Positions 53,090-60,846 of a stretch of 64,000 bases of DNA are shown piece after piece. Below the pieces are notes generated by a model that was not told where the DNA came from, ran no database searches, and saw nothing but the letters and a program-made list of their open reading frames with translations. The translations under genes and the position numbers were made by a program. Location of the stretch: positions 62,001 through 126,000 of the forward strand of contig JBFWWU010000006.1 in assembly GCA_050246015.1 (NCBI GenBank), written 5' to 3'. Within the stretch, counting starts at the first letter, position 1. Each line of letters begins with the position of its first letter. The DNA comes from JTS-AC122 sp050246015. GTDB taxonomy: Bacteria > Planctomycetota > Phycisphaerae > Phycisphaerales > UBA1924.

Positions 53090-54392
53090 CCACGAACGCC
53101 GTGCAACCCTTCCCCGTGCGCCGTCGATACTCGCGCTCCACCGTCTCCCGCATCTCATCGATCTTCGACGTGCGGACCAGCGCCACGATGCACCCGCCGA
53201 ATCCGCCCCCCGTCATCCGGGCCCCGTACACCCCGCGCGCACCCACGCTGATCTCCACCAGCGCGTCGAGTTCCGGGCACGATACTCGGTACTGATCCCG
53301 CAACGATTCGTGCGATTCCACCATGATCTGCCCGATCTCCGGCAGGGCTCGCTTCCACGTCGTGCGACCCTGCGACACCCGCTCACACGCCTGCGCCACC
53401 CGCTGCGTGCGCTGGTTCTCAGACAGCACGTGCATCGTCACCCGGTACAGGTCTTCAGGTAGTTCGGCGATCGCTCGCTGCACCCGATCGCTCCGCACAT
53501 CAACCTCGCGCAGCGAACGCGCCCCCAGCATCGCCGCGGCGTCCGCGCACGCCCGGCGGCGCTTCGCGTATTCCCCCATCGCCAGGTCATGGTGCACGTT
53601 CGAGTTGACGACCACCAGCGCCGCTCCGCCCTCCGCGTCCTGCTCGCCCGGCAACACCACCGGCGTGTGCGTGCAGGACCGGCAATCCAGCAGCAGAGCC
53701 CGCCCGGCTTCGCCGTAGATCGACGCGTACTGATCCATGATCCCGCACGGCACGCCCGCGTACTCGTGCTCAGCCCGCTGGCACAGCCGCGCCTTCTCGA
53801 TCTTCTCCAGCCGCACCCCGCTGGCCTGCTCCAGCATCGTGCACACCGCGACCTCCAGCGACGCTGAACTGGACAGCCCGGCTCCCACCGGAACGTCCGA
53901 CCCCACCAGGATGTCCATCGGCCCCGGTGCTGGGTTCCCGCGCGCCGCGCAGGCCCGCCCAAACAACTCGAAGACTCCCACGACGTATCGCGCCCATCGG
54001 TCGCCCTCGCCCAGCGATGCCACATAGTCGGACCCGCGCGTGCCAAGCGCCTCGAAATCCACTTCAGACTCGCGCACGTCGGGCGGACCGCTCTCCAGCG
54101 GGAGCGACACGGTGCACACCTTCCCAAGCCCCGTGGGCCGCGCACGAGCCGAGCCCGCCGCCGCGTTCCCGTTCCGTTCCAATCCCGCCGCCCGCGGCGC
54201 ACCCATGCAGAAGCACCGCTGGGAAATCGCGATCGGCATCACGAATCCGTCGTTATAGTCGGTGTGCTCGCCGATGATGTTGACGCGCCCCGGCGCCGAG
54301 CCGCCCCAGCGAGCCGGCACGCCCAGCACACGCTCAAACACCCCCGCCAAGAGGTCACCCACCTCCACCCGACTCCAAGCCGTACCGTTCAT
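53049..54392 (-). CDS. galK: Galactokinase
   Basis: This GHMP-family kinase phosphorylates galactose to galactose 1-phosphate. The 447-residue product has the galactokinase signature 'GRVNIIGEHTDYNDGFV', the ATP loop 'VGAGLSSSASLEVA', 'GIMDQYASIYGEAG', and 'GARMTGGGFGGCIVALV' near the end. It is longer than E. coli GalK (382) because of an insertion at about 65-105. Start ATG 54392. No other Leloir-pathway gene is visible in the window. Convergent with the DUF971 gene. Confidence 0.94.
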   Translation of the reverse strand: MNGTAWSRVEVGDLLAGVFERVLGVPARWGGSAPGRVNIIGEHTDYNDGFVMPIAISQRCFCMGAPRAAGLERNGNAAAGSARARPTGLGKVCTVSLPLESGPPDVRESEVDFEALGTRGSDYVASLGEGDRWARYVVGVFELFGRACAARGNPAPGPMDILVGSDVPVGAGLSSSASLEVAVCTMLEQASGVRLEKIEKARLCQRAEHEYAGVPCGIMDQYASIYGEAGRALLLDCRSCTHTPVVLPGEQDAEGGAALVVVNSNVHHDLAMGEYAKRRRACADAAAMLGARSLREVDVRSDRVQRAIAELPEDLYRVTMHVLSENQRTQRVAQACERVSQGRTTWKRALPEIGQIMVESHESLRDQYRVSCPELDALVEISVGARGVYGARMTGGGFGGCIVALVRTSKIDEMRETVEREYRRRTGKGCTAFVVKAGPGAAEMSLH

Positions 54393-54683
54393 AAAGAAGG
54401 ATACAGCCTCACCCGGCCATCGTCCGCAGCGCGTCCATGTGCGGGCCGGCGTCCATCGAGGTTGACGGTCCGCCCGAGCGCGGGCTGGAGGATGAGTCCC
54501 GTGTCCTCCTGGATTGTGCCGTGGTGGAAGGCGGCGATCGTGTAATCGAGATTGAGTTGAAGGCGTCAGCGCCTCGTGCCTTTATGCGTTCCTTATGCCC
54601 AGCGGGCGCCTTTTGATGTCGTGTTGATCGACGCCGGCTTCTCGCCGACCGACACTCTGTCGTCTTGATGCGAGGACTTCGGC

Positions 54684-54806
54684 ATGAACGACCTGCTCCC
54701 CCTCACGATCCTGTTGGCGTGCCTGGCGCTGACCTTCGGTCTCGTCCGGCTGTGCTCGAGCCTGGTGTCCCGCGAGAACTCCTCGCAGATCGAGGGCAAG
54801 CCATGA
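54684..54806 (+). CDS. Small membrane protein preceding kdpF
   Basis: A 40-residue frame with one hydrophobic segment (LPLTILLACLALTFGLVRLC). Similar single-helix ORFs occur just before kdpF in other bacteria, so it probably belongs to the pump operon. CGAGGACTTCGGC precedes the ATG, giving GAGGA 7 bases upstream. It ends in ATGA with kdpF (54803-54806). Confidence 0.6.
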   Translation: MNDLLPLTILLACLALTFGLVRLCSSLVSRENSSQIEGKP

Positions 54807-54895
54807 CCTGGATCTATGTCCTCGGCGCCGTCGTCGCGCTCGGGCTGCTCGTGTACCTCCTGGGCGCACTCCTCAAGCCGGAGTGGTTCCAATGA
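54803..54895 (+). CDS. kdpF: KdpF small subunit of the potassium-transporting ATPase
   Basis: A 30-residue single-helix peptide (MTWIYVLGAVVALGLLVYLL then GALLKPEWFQ). The 'LLKPE.F' end is typical of KdpF, which stabilises the KdpABC complex. Starts as ATGA over the preceding stop, and its own stop overlaps the kdpA start (ATGA 54892-54895). Confidence 0.9.
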   Translation: MTWIYVLGAVVALGLLVYLLGALLKPEWFQ

Positions 54896-56706
54896 CCGCC
54901 CCCCCTGTCAATGCGATCCTCCAACTGTCGCTCTACCTGGGCGCGCTGCTGGCACTCGTCAAGCCGCTGGGCTGGTTCATGGCGCGCGTCTACCAGGACA
55001 AGCCGTGCGGACTCGACCGCGTCCTCGGCCCCGTGGAGCGGTTCATCTACCGAGTCGCCGGTGTTCGGCGCGAGTCGGAGATGCACTGGAAGACCTACGC
55101 CTCCGCCGTGCTGATCTTCAGCGGGGTGGGCATGCTGGTGGTGTACGGCCTTCAACGGCTCCAGGCCATGCTGCCCGTCAATCCGCAGGGAATGGCGGCG
55201 GTGACGCCCGACTCCTCATTCAACACCGCCGTCTCGTTCGTCACGAACACCAACTGGCAGGGCTACGGCGGCGAGACGACGATGTCGTACCTGACCCAGA
55301 TGCTGGGACTTGGCGTCCAGAACTTCGTGTCAGCCGCCACCGGCATGGCCGTGCTGGTCGCCCTGATCCGCGGGCTGGCGCGGCGGTCGTCGGCAACGAT
55401 CGGCAACTTCTGGGTTGATCTGACTCGCAGCACGCTCTACATCTTGCTGCCGCTGTCGCTCCTGCTGGCGGTGGTGCTCGTGAGCCAGGGGGTCGTGCAG
55501 ACGTTCAGGCCGTACCAGGGCGTCTCGCTTGTGCACCCCACGGGGTACGACGACCCGGTCATGGACGAGTCGGGCAACGCGGTCAGCGGGCCCGACGGCA
55601 CGCCGATGACCAAGCACGTCCAGGTCCAGCAGCAGGTCATCCCCCTCGGCCCGGCCGCCTCGCAGGTGGCCATCAAGCAACTGGGCACCAACGGCGGCGG
55701 GTTCTTCAACGTCAACTCGTCGCACCCGCTGGAGAACCCGACTCCGATCTCGAACCTCCTTCAAGTGCTCGCCATTCTGCTCATCGGCGCGGCGTCGTGC
55801 TGGATGTTCGGTGAGATGGTCGGCGACCGTCGGCAGGGATGGGCGGTCTTGGCCGCGATGGTGGCGGTCTTCGTCGTGCTCCTGGGCGTGTGCTATTGGG
55901 CCGAACAGGCCGGCAACCCGAGGCTGGCGCCGCTCGGCGTCGATCAGGCGGCCAGCGGCTTGCAGCCCGGCGGCAACATGGAGGGCAAGGAAGCCCGCTT
56001 CGGCATCGCCAACTCGGCGCTCTGGGCCACGGCGACGACCGCCGCGAGCAACGGCAGCGTCAACTCCATGCACGACTCCTACACACCCCTGGGGGGCATG
56101 GCGCCGACGTGGCTCATCCAACTCGGTGAAGTCGTCTTCGGCGGCGTCGGATCGGGCCTCTACGGCATGCTCATGTTCGTCATCGTGGCGGTCTTTATCG
56201 CCGGCCTCATGGTCGGACGCACACCCGAATACCTGGGAAAGAAGATCGAACCGTTCGAGATGAAGATGGCCGCCATCGCGGTGCTTGTGCCCTGCGCCCT
56301 CGTGCTCATCGGCGCGGCGGCGGCCTGCCTGTGGCCGGGCAATCAGACCAACGTCACGAATCCCGGCGCCCACGGCTTTAGTGAGATCCTCTACGCCTAC
56401 TCCTCGGCCTCGAACAACAACGGCTCGGCCTTCGCCGGGTACGGCGCCAACAACCCCTTCAACAACATCGCCCTGGGACTCTGCATGTTTTTCGCCCGGT
56501 TCTGGATCATCGTCCCGGTCCTGGCCGCGGCGGGGTCGCTGGCGGCGAAGAAGCCCGTCCCCGCCACCGCGGGCACTCTCCCGACGCACACGCCCGTCTT
56601 CGTGGTCATGCTCATCATGGTCGTCATCATCGTCGGCGCGCTCACCTTCGTCCCGGCGCTCGCGCTGGGGCCGATCGTCGAGTACCTGGCGCTGCACGGA
56701 GGCTGA
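54892..56706 (+). CDS. kdpA: Potassium-transporting ATPase subunit A
   Basis: KdpA is the potassium-selective channel-like subunit. The 604-residue product has about ten helices and the four pore-loop segments: 'TNTNWQGYGGE', 'GTNGGGFFNVNSSHPLENP', 'ASNGSVNSMHDSYTPLGG' and 'SASNNNGSAFAGYGANNP', each with the selectivity-filter Gly. ATG 54892 overlaps the kdpF stop. Length is close to the family norm (about 560-600). Confidence 0.97.
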   Translation: MTAPPVNAILQLSLYLGALLALVKPLGWFMARVYQDKPCGLDRVLGPVERFIYRVAGVRRESEMHWKTYASAVLIFSGVGMLVVYGLQRLQAMLPVNPQGMAAVTPDSSFNTAVSFVTNTNWQGYGGETTMSYLTQMLGLGVQNFVSAATGMAVLVALIRGLARRSSATIGNFWVDLTRSTLYILLPLSLLLAVVLVSQGVVQTFRPYQGVSLVHPTGYDDPVMDESGNAVSGPDGTPMTKHVQVQQQVIPLGPAASQVAIKQLGTNGGGFFNVNSSHPLENPTPISNLLQVLAILLIGAASCWMFGEMVGDRRQGWAVLAAMVAVFVVLLGVCYWAEQAGNPRLAPLGVDQAASGLQPGGNMEGKEARFGIANSALWATATTAASNGSVNSMHDSYTPLGGMAPTWLIQLGEVVFGGVGSGLYGMLMFVIVAVFIAGLMVGRTPEYLGKKIEPFEMKMAAIAVLVPCALVLIGAAAACLWPGNQTNVTNPGAHGFSEILYAYSSASNNNGSAFAGYGANNPFNNIALGLCMFFARFWIIVPVLAAAGSLAAKKPVPATAGTLPTHTPVFVVMLIMVVIIVGALTFVPALALGPIVEYLALHGG

Positions 56707-56715
56707 GGTCCACCC

Positions 56716-58782
56716 ATGTCACACACCACCGCCGCCCACGCGCTCTTCGATCCCGCCATCGTTCGCGGCGCTATCCGTTCCGCGCTGGCCAAACTGAACC
56801 CGCGGGTGCAGGTGCGCAACCCGGTGATGTTCGTGGTGTGGGTCGTCAGCCTGCTCACGACGCTCCTGGGGGTTCACGCCCTGGTGGGGAATGGGGAGGC
56901 GTCCGCCGGGTTCATCCTGATGGTGTCGGCGTGGCTGTGGTTCACGGTGCTCTTTGCCAACTTCGCCGAGGCGATGGCCGAAGGACGCGGCAAGGCCCAG
57001 GCAGCCAGCCTTCGAAAAACACGCCGCGATGTCACCGCCCGCAAACTCGATGCGCCCAGAAGCGACGCGCGCCAAACCCCGACGTCCGCCGCCAGTCTCC
57101 GCAAGGACGACATGGTGCTCGTGCAGGCCGGGGAGATGATCCCCGGCGACGGCGAGGTCATCGAGGGCATCGCGTCGGTCAACGAGTCCGCCATCACTGG
57201 TGAATCCGCCCCCGTCATCCGCGAGACGGGGGGCGACCGCTCGTCGGTCACCGGCGGCACGACCGTGCTCTCGGACTGGATTGTCGTCCGCATCGCCGCC
57301 AACCCCGGCGAGTCGTTCCTCGACCGCATGATCGCGATGGTCGAAGGGGCAAAGCGTCACAAGACCCCGAACGAGATCGCCCTGGACATCCTGCTTGCCA
57401 CGCTCACGATCATCTTCCTGCTCGCCTGCGTCTCGCTGCTGCCGTTCTCGATCTACGCGGTGAACGCGGCGGAGAGTGGCTCCCCCGTCACGGTGACGGT
57501 TCTGGCCGCGCTGCTGGTGTGCCTCATCCCAACGACCATCGGCGGACTCCTCTCGGCGATCCGGATCGCCGGCATGGACCGCCTGGTGCAGGCCAACGTC
57601 ATCGCCACCAGCGGCCGGGCGGTCGAAGCCGCCGGCGACGTCGATGTCCTGCTGCTCGACAAGACCGGCACCATCACCCTCGGCAACCGGCAGGCGAGCC
57701 GCTTCATCCCCGTGGACGGCGCCACGGTGGAGCAACTCGCCGACGCGGCCCAACTCGCCTCCCTGGCCGACGAGACTCCTGAAGGCCGCAGCATCGTCGT
57801 TCTGGCCAAGAAGCACGGCCTGCGCGAACGGAATATCCACGAACTCGGCGCGACCTTCACGCCCTTCTCGGCTCAGACCCGCATGAGCGGCGTCAATGTG
57901 CACGGCCGGGATATCCGCAAGGGAGCCGCGGACGCCATCGAGGGGTACGTGACACGCATGGGCGGTCGGCCCAGCGACCTCGCCCGCCGCGTCGTCGATG
58001 AGGTCGCCACGCGCGGCTCGACACCCCTTGTCGTCGCGGAAGGTAAAGGCGGCCGCACCCTGGGCGTCATCGAACTCAAGGACATCGTCAAGGGCGGCAT
58101 CGCCGAACGCTTCGCCGAACTCCGTCGCATGGGCATCAAGACGGTGATGATCACCGGCGACAACCCGGTCACGGCCGCCGCCATCGCCGCCGAGGCGGGC
58201 GTCGACGACTTCCTCGCCCAGGCGACCCCCGAGGCCAAACTCACACTCATCCGCGAGTACCAGCAGGGCGGGCGGCTGGTCGCCATGACCGGCGACGGCA
58301 CCAACGACGCCCCCGCCCTCGCCCAGGCCGACGTCGCCGTCGCCATGAACACCGGCACCCAGGCCGCGAAGGAAGCCGGCAACATGGTCGATCTCGACAG
58401 CAACCCCACCAAACTGATCGAGGTCGTCCAGATCGGCAAGCAACTGCTCATGACCCGCGGCTCGCTGACGACCTTCTCCATCGCCAACGACGTGGCCAAG
58501 TACTTCGCCATCATCCCCGTCGCCTTCGCCGCGACCTATCCCGAACTCGACGCCCTGAACATCATGCGGCTGAACCCCGCGACCGCCATCCTCTCCGCGG
58601 TCATCTTCAACGCCCTCATCATCGTCGCCCTCATCCCCCTCGCCCTCCGCGGCGTGAAATACACGCCCGTCCAGGCGTCGGTGCTGCTGCGGAACAACCT
58701 GCTGATCTACGGCCTCGGCGGCCTCATCGCGCCGTTCATCGGGATCAAACTCATCGACCTGTGCATTTCTCTCTTCACCTGA
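56716..58782 (+). CDS. kdpB: Potassium-transporting ATPase subunit B (P-type ATPase)
   Basis: KdpB is the ATP-hydrolysing subunit of the pump. The 688-residue product has TGES in 'ITGESAPVIRETGGDRSS', the phosphorylated Asp in DKTGTITLGNRQ, and the hinge 'GDGTNDAPALAQADVAVAM'. The family helix 'LLVCLIPTTIGGLLSAIRIAG' is also present. It begins 9 bases after kdpA and is followed by kdpC. Confidence 0.97.
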   Translation: MSHTTAAHALFDPAIVRGAIRSALAKLNPRVQVRNPVMFVVWVVSLLTTLLGVHALVGNGEASAGFILMVSAWLWFTVLFANFAEAMAEGRGKAQAASLRKTRRDVTARKLDAPRSDARQTPTSAASLRKDDMVLVQAGEMIPGDGEVIEGIASVNESAITGESAPVIRETGGDRSSVTGGTTVLSDWIVVRIAANPGESFLDRMIAMVEGAKRHKTPNEIALDILLATLTIIFLLACVSLLPFSIYAVNAAESGSPVTVTVLAALLVCLIPTTIGGLLSAIRIAGMDRLVQANVIATSGRAVEAAGDVDVLLLDKTGTITLGNRQASRFIPVDGATVEQLADAAQLASLADETPEGRSIVVLAKKHGLRERNIHELGATFTPFSAQTRMSGVNVHGRDIRKGAADAIEGYVTRMGGRPSDLARRVVDEVATRGSTPLVVAEGKGGRTLGVIELKDIVKGGIAERFAELRRMGIKTVMITGDNPVTAAAIAAEAGVDDFLAQATPEAKLTLIREYQQGGRLVAMTGDGTNDAPALAQADVAVAMNTGTQAAKEAGNMVDLDSNPTKLIEVVQIGKQLLMTRGSLTTFSIANDVAKYFAIIPVAFAATYPELDALNIMRLNPATAILSAVIFNALIIVALIPLALRGVKYTPVQASVLLRNNLLIYGLGGLIAPFIGIKLIDLCISLFT

Positions 58783-58845
58783 TGCCTTGATGCCGTCTGC
58801 CTCGGTGCCTTCTTCTCACAGACCCCCCCCCGTCGAGAAACCACC

Positions 58846-59502
58846 ATGCACTCCCTCCTCCGCCCCGCCCTTGTGATCTTCGCCGCCCTCACGCTGGTCA
58901 CCGGCGTGCTGTATCCGCTCGCCGTCACAGGCGTCGCGCAGGCCGTCTTTCCGCGGCAGGCCAACGGCTCGATCATTATCAAGGACGGCCAGGCGGTCGG
59001 CTCATCGCTCATCGGCCAGGACTTCAGCGCCGCGGAGCCCAAGGTCGCCGCGCGGTACTTCTGGGGCCGCCTCTCGGCCACGGGGCCGGTCCCATACACC
59101 TCGTTCAACGCCAGCACCGGCACGGGTTCCTCGGGCTCGAATCTCGGGCCGACCAACCCCACGCTGGTGGACAACGCGACGGCGCGCATCGAGGCGCTTC
59201 GCGCCGCCGACGCCGCCGTCGGCTATGTGCGGCCCGCGCCCCGCGGCGACCCCCGCACCGCCCGGGGCCTCCCCATCGACCTGGTGACCTCTTCCGCCAG
59301 CGGGCTGGACCCGCACATCTCGATCGCCGCCGCGGAATACCAACTCCCGCGCATCGCCAAGGCCCGCGGCCTCACCGAAGACGCCGTGCGGGCCTTGGTC
59401 GCCCAGCACACCGAAGGCCGCGCCCTGGGCGTGCTGGGCGAGCCCGTGGTGAACGTGCTCGAACTCAACCTCGACCTGGACGCCGCCGCGCCCGTGCAAT
59501 GA
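58846..59502 (+). CDS. kdpC: Potassium-transporting ATPase subunit C
   Basis: KdpC is the single-helix subunit that assists ATP binding. The 218-residue product has the N-terminal helix (LVIFAALTLVTGVLYPLAVT), then 'GSSLIGQDFSAAEPKY' type motif, 'YFWGRLSAT', 'GSNLGPTNPTLV' and 'PIDLVTSSASGLDPHIS'. Follows kdpB by 63 bases. Confidence 0.95.
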   Translation: MHSLLRPALVIFAALTLVTGVLYPLAVTGVAQAVFPRQANGSIIIKDGQAVGSSLIGQDFSAAEPKVAARYFWGRLSATGPVPYTSFNASTGTGSSGSNLGPTNPTLVDNATARIEALRAADAAVGYVRPAPRGDPRTARGLPIDLVTSSASGLDPHISIAAAEYQLPRIAKARGLTEDAVRALVAQHTEGRALGVLGEPVVNVLELNLDLDAAAPVQ

Positions 59503-59506
59503 ACAA

Positions 59507-59529
59507 CGCCCCCGGCCGGGCCGAGGGCG
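59507..59529 (-). terminator. Possible terminator between kdpC and the disrupted gene
   Basis: Stem CGCCCTCGGC / GCCGGGGGCG on the - strand (10 pairs, one G-U) with a CCG loop, then TTGTTCATTG. It would end leftward transcription from the remnant gene. On the + strand the stem has one mismatch and no T-run. Confidence 0.4.
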
Positions 59530-59558
59530 CTGGAAGTCATCGGGACGGAATCACACGC

Positions 59559-60060
59559 TTACGCCGCGATCGTCGCCTGGCTCTGCTCGCCCCACGGCCC
59601 GCGCTCGCCCGTCGGCGACACCCAGCGGAGCCAGTAGTACGCGGTCTTCCCGCCGTCGGCGCTGGGGAAGTTGAGGACGAACGGCGCGTTGGTATCGACG
59701 GCCACGAAGCGCAGTTCGCTCTCGTTCACGGGCGGCGTCTCGCCGACCTTGTTCCAGATTGCTCGATTTTAGTTTGGGCCGAGCACGCCCGCGGGCTTGG
59801 CCTTGGTGGGGGGGCGGGTCGGGGTCTGCTCATCGACGAAGCGCAGGGTGTGCTCGAGGCGCGCCCCGCACTCGATGGAACAGATGGGCACGCCCCCCCA
59901 CGTCGTCGGCGGGCCGATCGGCCCGGGCTGCTGGGCCACGGTGATCCCCAGGGCGGCCTTCTCCGCGTCGCTCACGACGCTCGACGCCTGCACGCGGCGG
60001 ACGAGCGGGCGGATGGCGGCGGTCAGGCCCGACCGCGCCTCATCCTTGCTCTGCTTGGCG
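59559..60060 (-). pseudogene. Remnant of a planctomycete MPHDYIPRP-family gene, 5' part missing and an in-frame stop
   Basis: Reading leftwards from about 60060 the frame gives a 'LTAAIRPLVRRVQASSVVSD' like helical segment, then 'AEKAALGITV', a Pro-rich 'GPIGPPTT', 'RLEHTLRFVDEQTPTRPPTKA' split, and 'KPAGVLG'. It then meets a TAA at 59769-59771 inside a short insertion (PN-stop-NR). The same frame resumes with 'AIWNKVGETPPVNESELRFV', a Gly-Lys-Thr-Ala-Tyr-Tyr segment, 'LRWVSPTGERGPWGEQSQ' and TAA at 59559. This matches the C-terminal three quarters of a family I associate with planctomycetes, with a fibronectin-like end. The N-terminal codons of the same family appear at 60447-60485, separated by foreign sequence. 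Confidence 0.7.
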
Positions 60061-60176
60061 GGGCGTGCCGCCCTCTCCGCACCTCTCCCTGCCCGGAGGA
60101 TACAGCCCCCTGCGCCTGGTGGCTCCGCCTTCGGATCGAAAGCGGGGGTGCCGGGGGCGGCAGCCCCGGCATTGAT

Positions 60177-60485
60177 TCAACTCGGGATAGACGCGGTGCC
60201 GGCCGTTGTCCAGTTCTGGATGAGCAGCCCAGGACTCATGCCAGATGCGACGTCGCGGATTTGCGTCATGCGGTCGTTCGTCACCAGCACCATTCCGTGC
60301 GCGATCGCCTGGGCACAGAGCCACAAGTCGTTCTCCTGTATCTGGAGTTCCTTCGCGGTGGCAGGGTCCACCAGTTGCTCGGGGCGCATCCTGGGCTTTC
60401 GTTTGCCGCCAGGCGCGTACGTGTTGAACAACCGCGTTCGCAACTCGAAGTCGCCGTCGGGCCGGGGGATGTAATCGTGGGGCAT
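60177..60485 (-). pseudogene. Chimeric ORF: first codons of the MPHDYIPRP family joined to the C-terminal half of a PIN (VapC-type) toxin
   Basis: The 102-residue frame from ATG 60485 (AAAGGA 8 bases upstream) begins MPHDYIPRPDGDFELRTRLF. The first 13 residues are the standard start of the family whose C-terminus lies at 59559-60060. The rest resembles the end of a PIN-domain nuclease: 'ELQIQENDLWLCAQAIAHGM', 'VLVTNDRM' and a closing 'IQNWT'. In PIN toxins the 'DLW.AA.A..HG..LVT.D' part carries two of the acidic site residues, but the first Asp-bearing half is absent, so the product is unlikely to be an active nuclease. No antitoxin is visible. Confidence 0.65.
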
Positions 60486-60539
60486 GGGGATCGTCCTTTC
60501 GCGTCCGGGCACGCTCGCGGGGCGAGCGGACGCGGCGGG

Positions 60540-60581
60540 CTCCTGTCCGTAGGTCGCGGACTCCTGTCCGTAGGTCGCGGA
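60540..60581. repeat. Two tandem 21-base repeats
   Basis: The unit beginning CTCCTGTCCGTAGGTCGCGG occurs twice in a row, exact over 21 bases, and a third partial copy (CTCCGGCC) follows. On the - strand the unit encodes SATYGQE repeats. Confidence 0.85.
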
Positions 60582-60680
60582 CTCCGGCCCGCGGTGGGGG
60601 GGCGGGCCCCCGCGATTCATCGGCGGGATCCCGCATCGACTTTGGGGAAGCCCGCGGGAACCACGCGGGATTCCCCGCCG

Positions 60681-60697
60681 GGGGGGCGGAGCCCCCC
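60681..60697. repeat. G/C-run inverted repeat
   Basis: GGGGGGC-GGA-GCCCCCC, a perfect 7-pair hairpin with a three-base loop, extended by one more G-C pair. It resembles REP-like palindromes scattered in GC-rich planctomycete genomes; no T-run follows on either strand. Confidence 0.6.
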
Positions 60698-60846
60698 CAG
60701 CGAGACGCGGCATCCCCCACGCGAGCCGGGGCGTTCCCCCGGCACGTTGCGGACGACCCCGGGCCCACTGGGGGACGGCGGCGGGACGCCATCCTTACGC
60801 CGCGCTGATGCGCCGGCCCTGCCACTTCCACTACGATGCCCGTGCC

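Larger units (their letters stand above)
60486..60846. other. GC-rich, repeat-bearing intergenic stretch before kdpD
   Basis: No gene is supported. It holds two tandem 21-base copies (60540-60581) and a strong GGGGGGC/GCCCCCC hairpin (60681-60697), with several related G-rich inverted segments. It looks like recombination debris between kdpC and kdpD. Confidence 0.6.

Noticed and set aside
54390..54560. - strand frame of about 56 codons (LNLDYTIAAFHHGTIQED...) ending over the galK start
   Set aside because: No start codon or ribosome site and no recognised family; could be a decayed gene end but the evidence is too thin.
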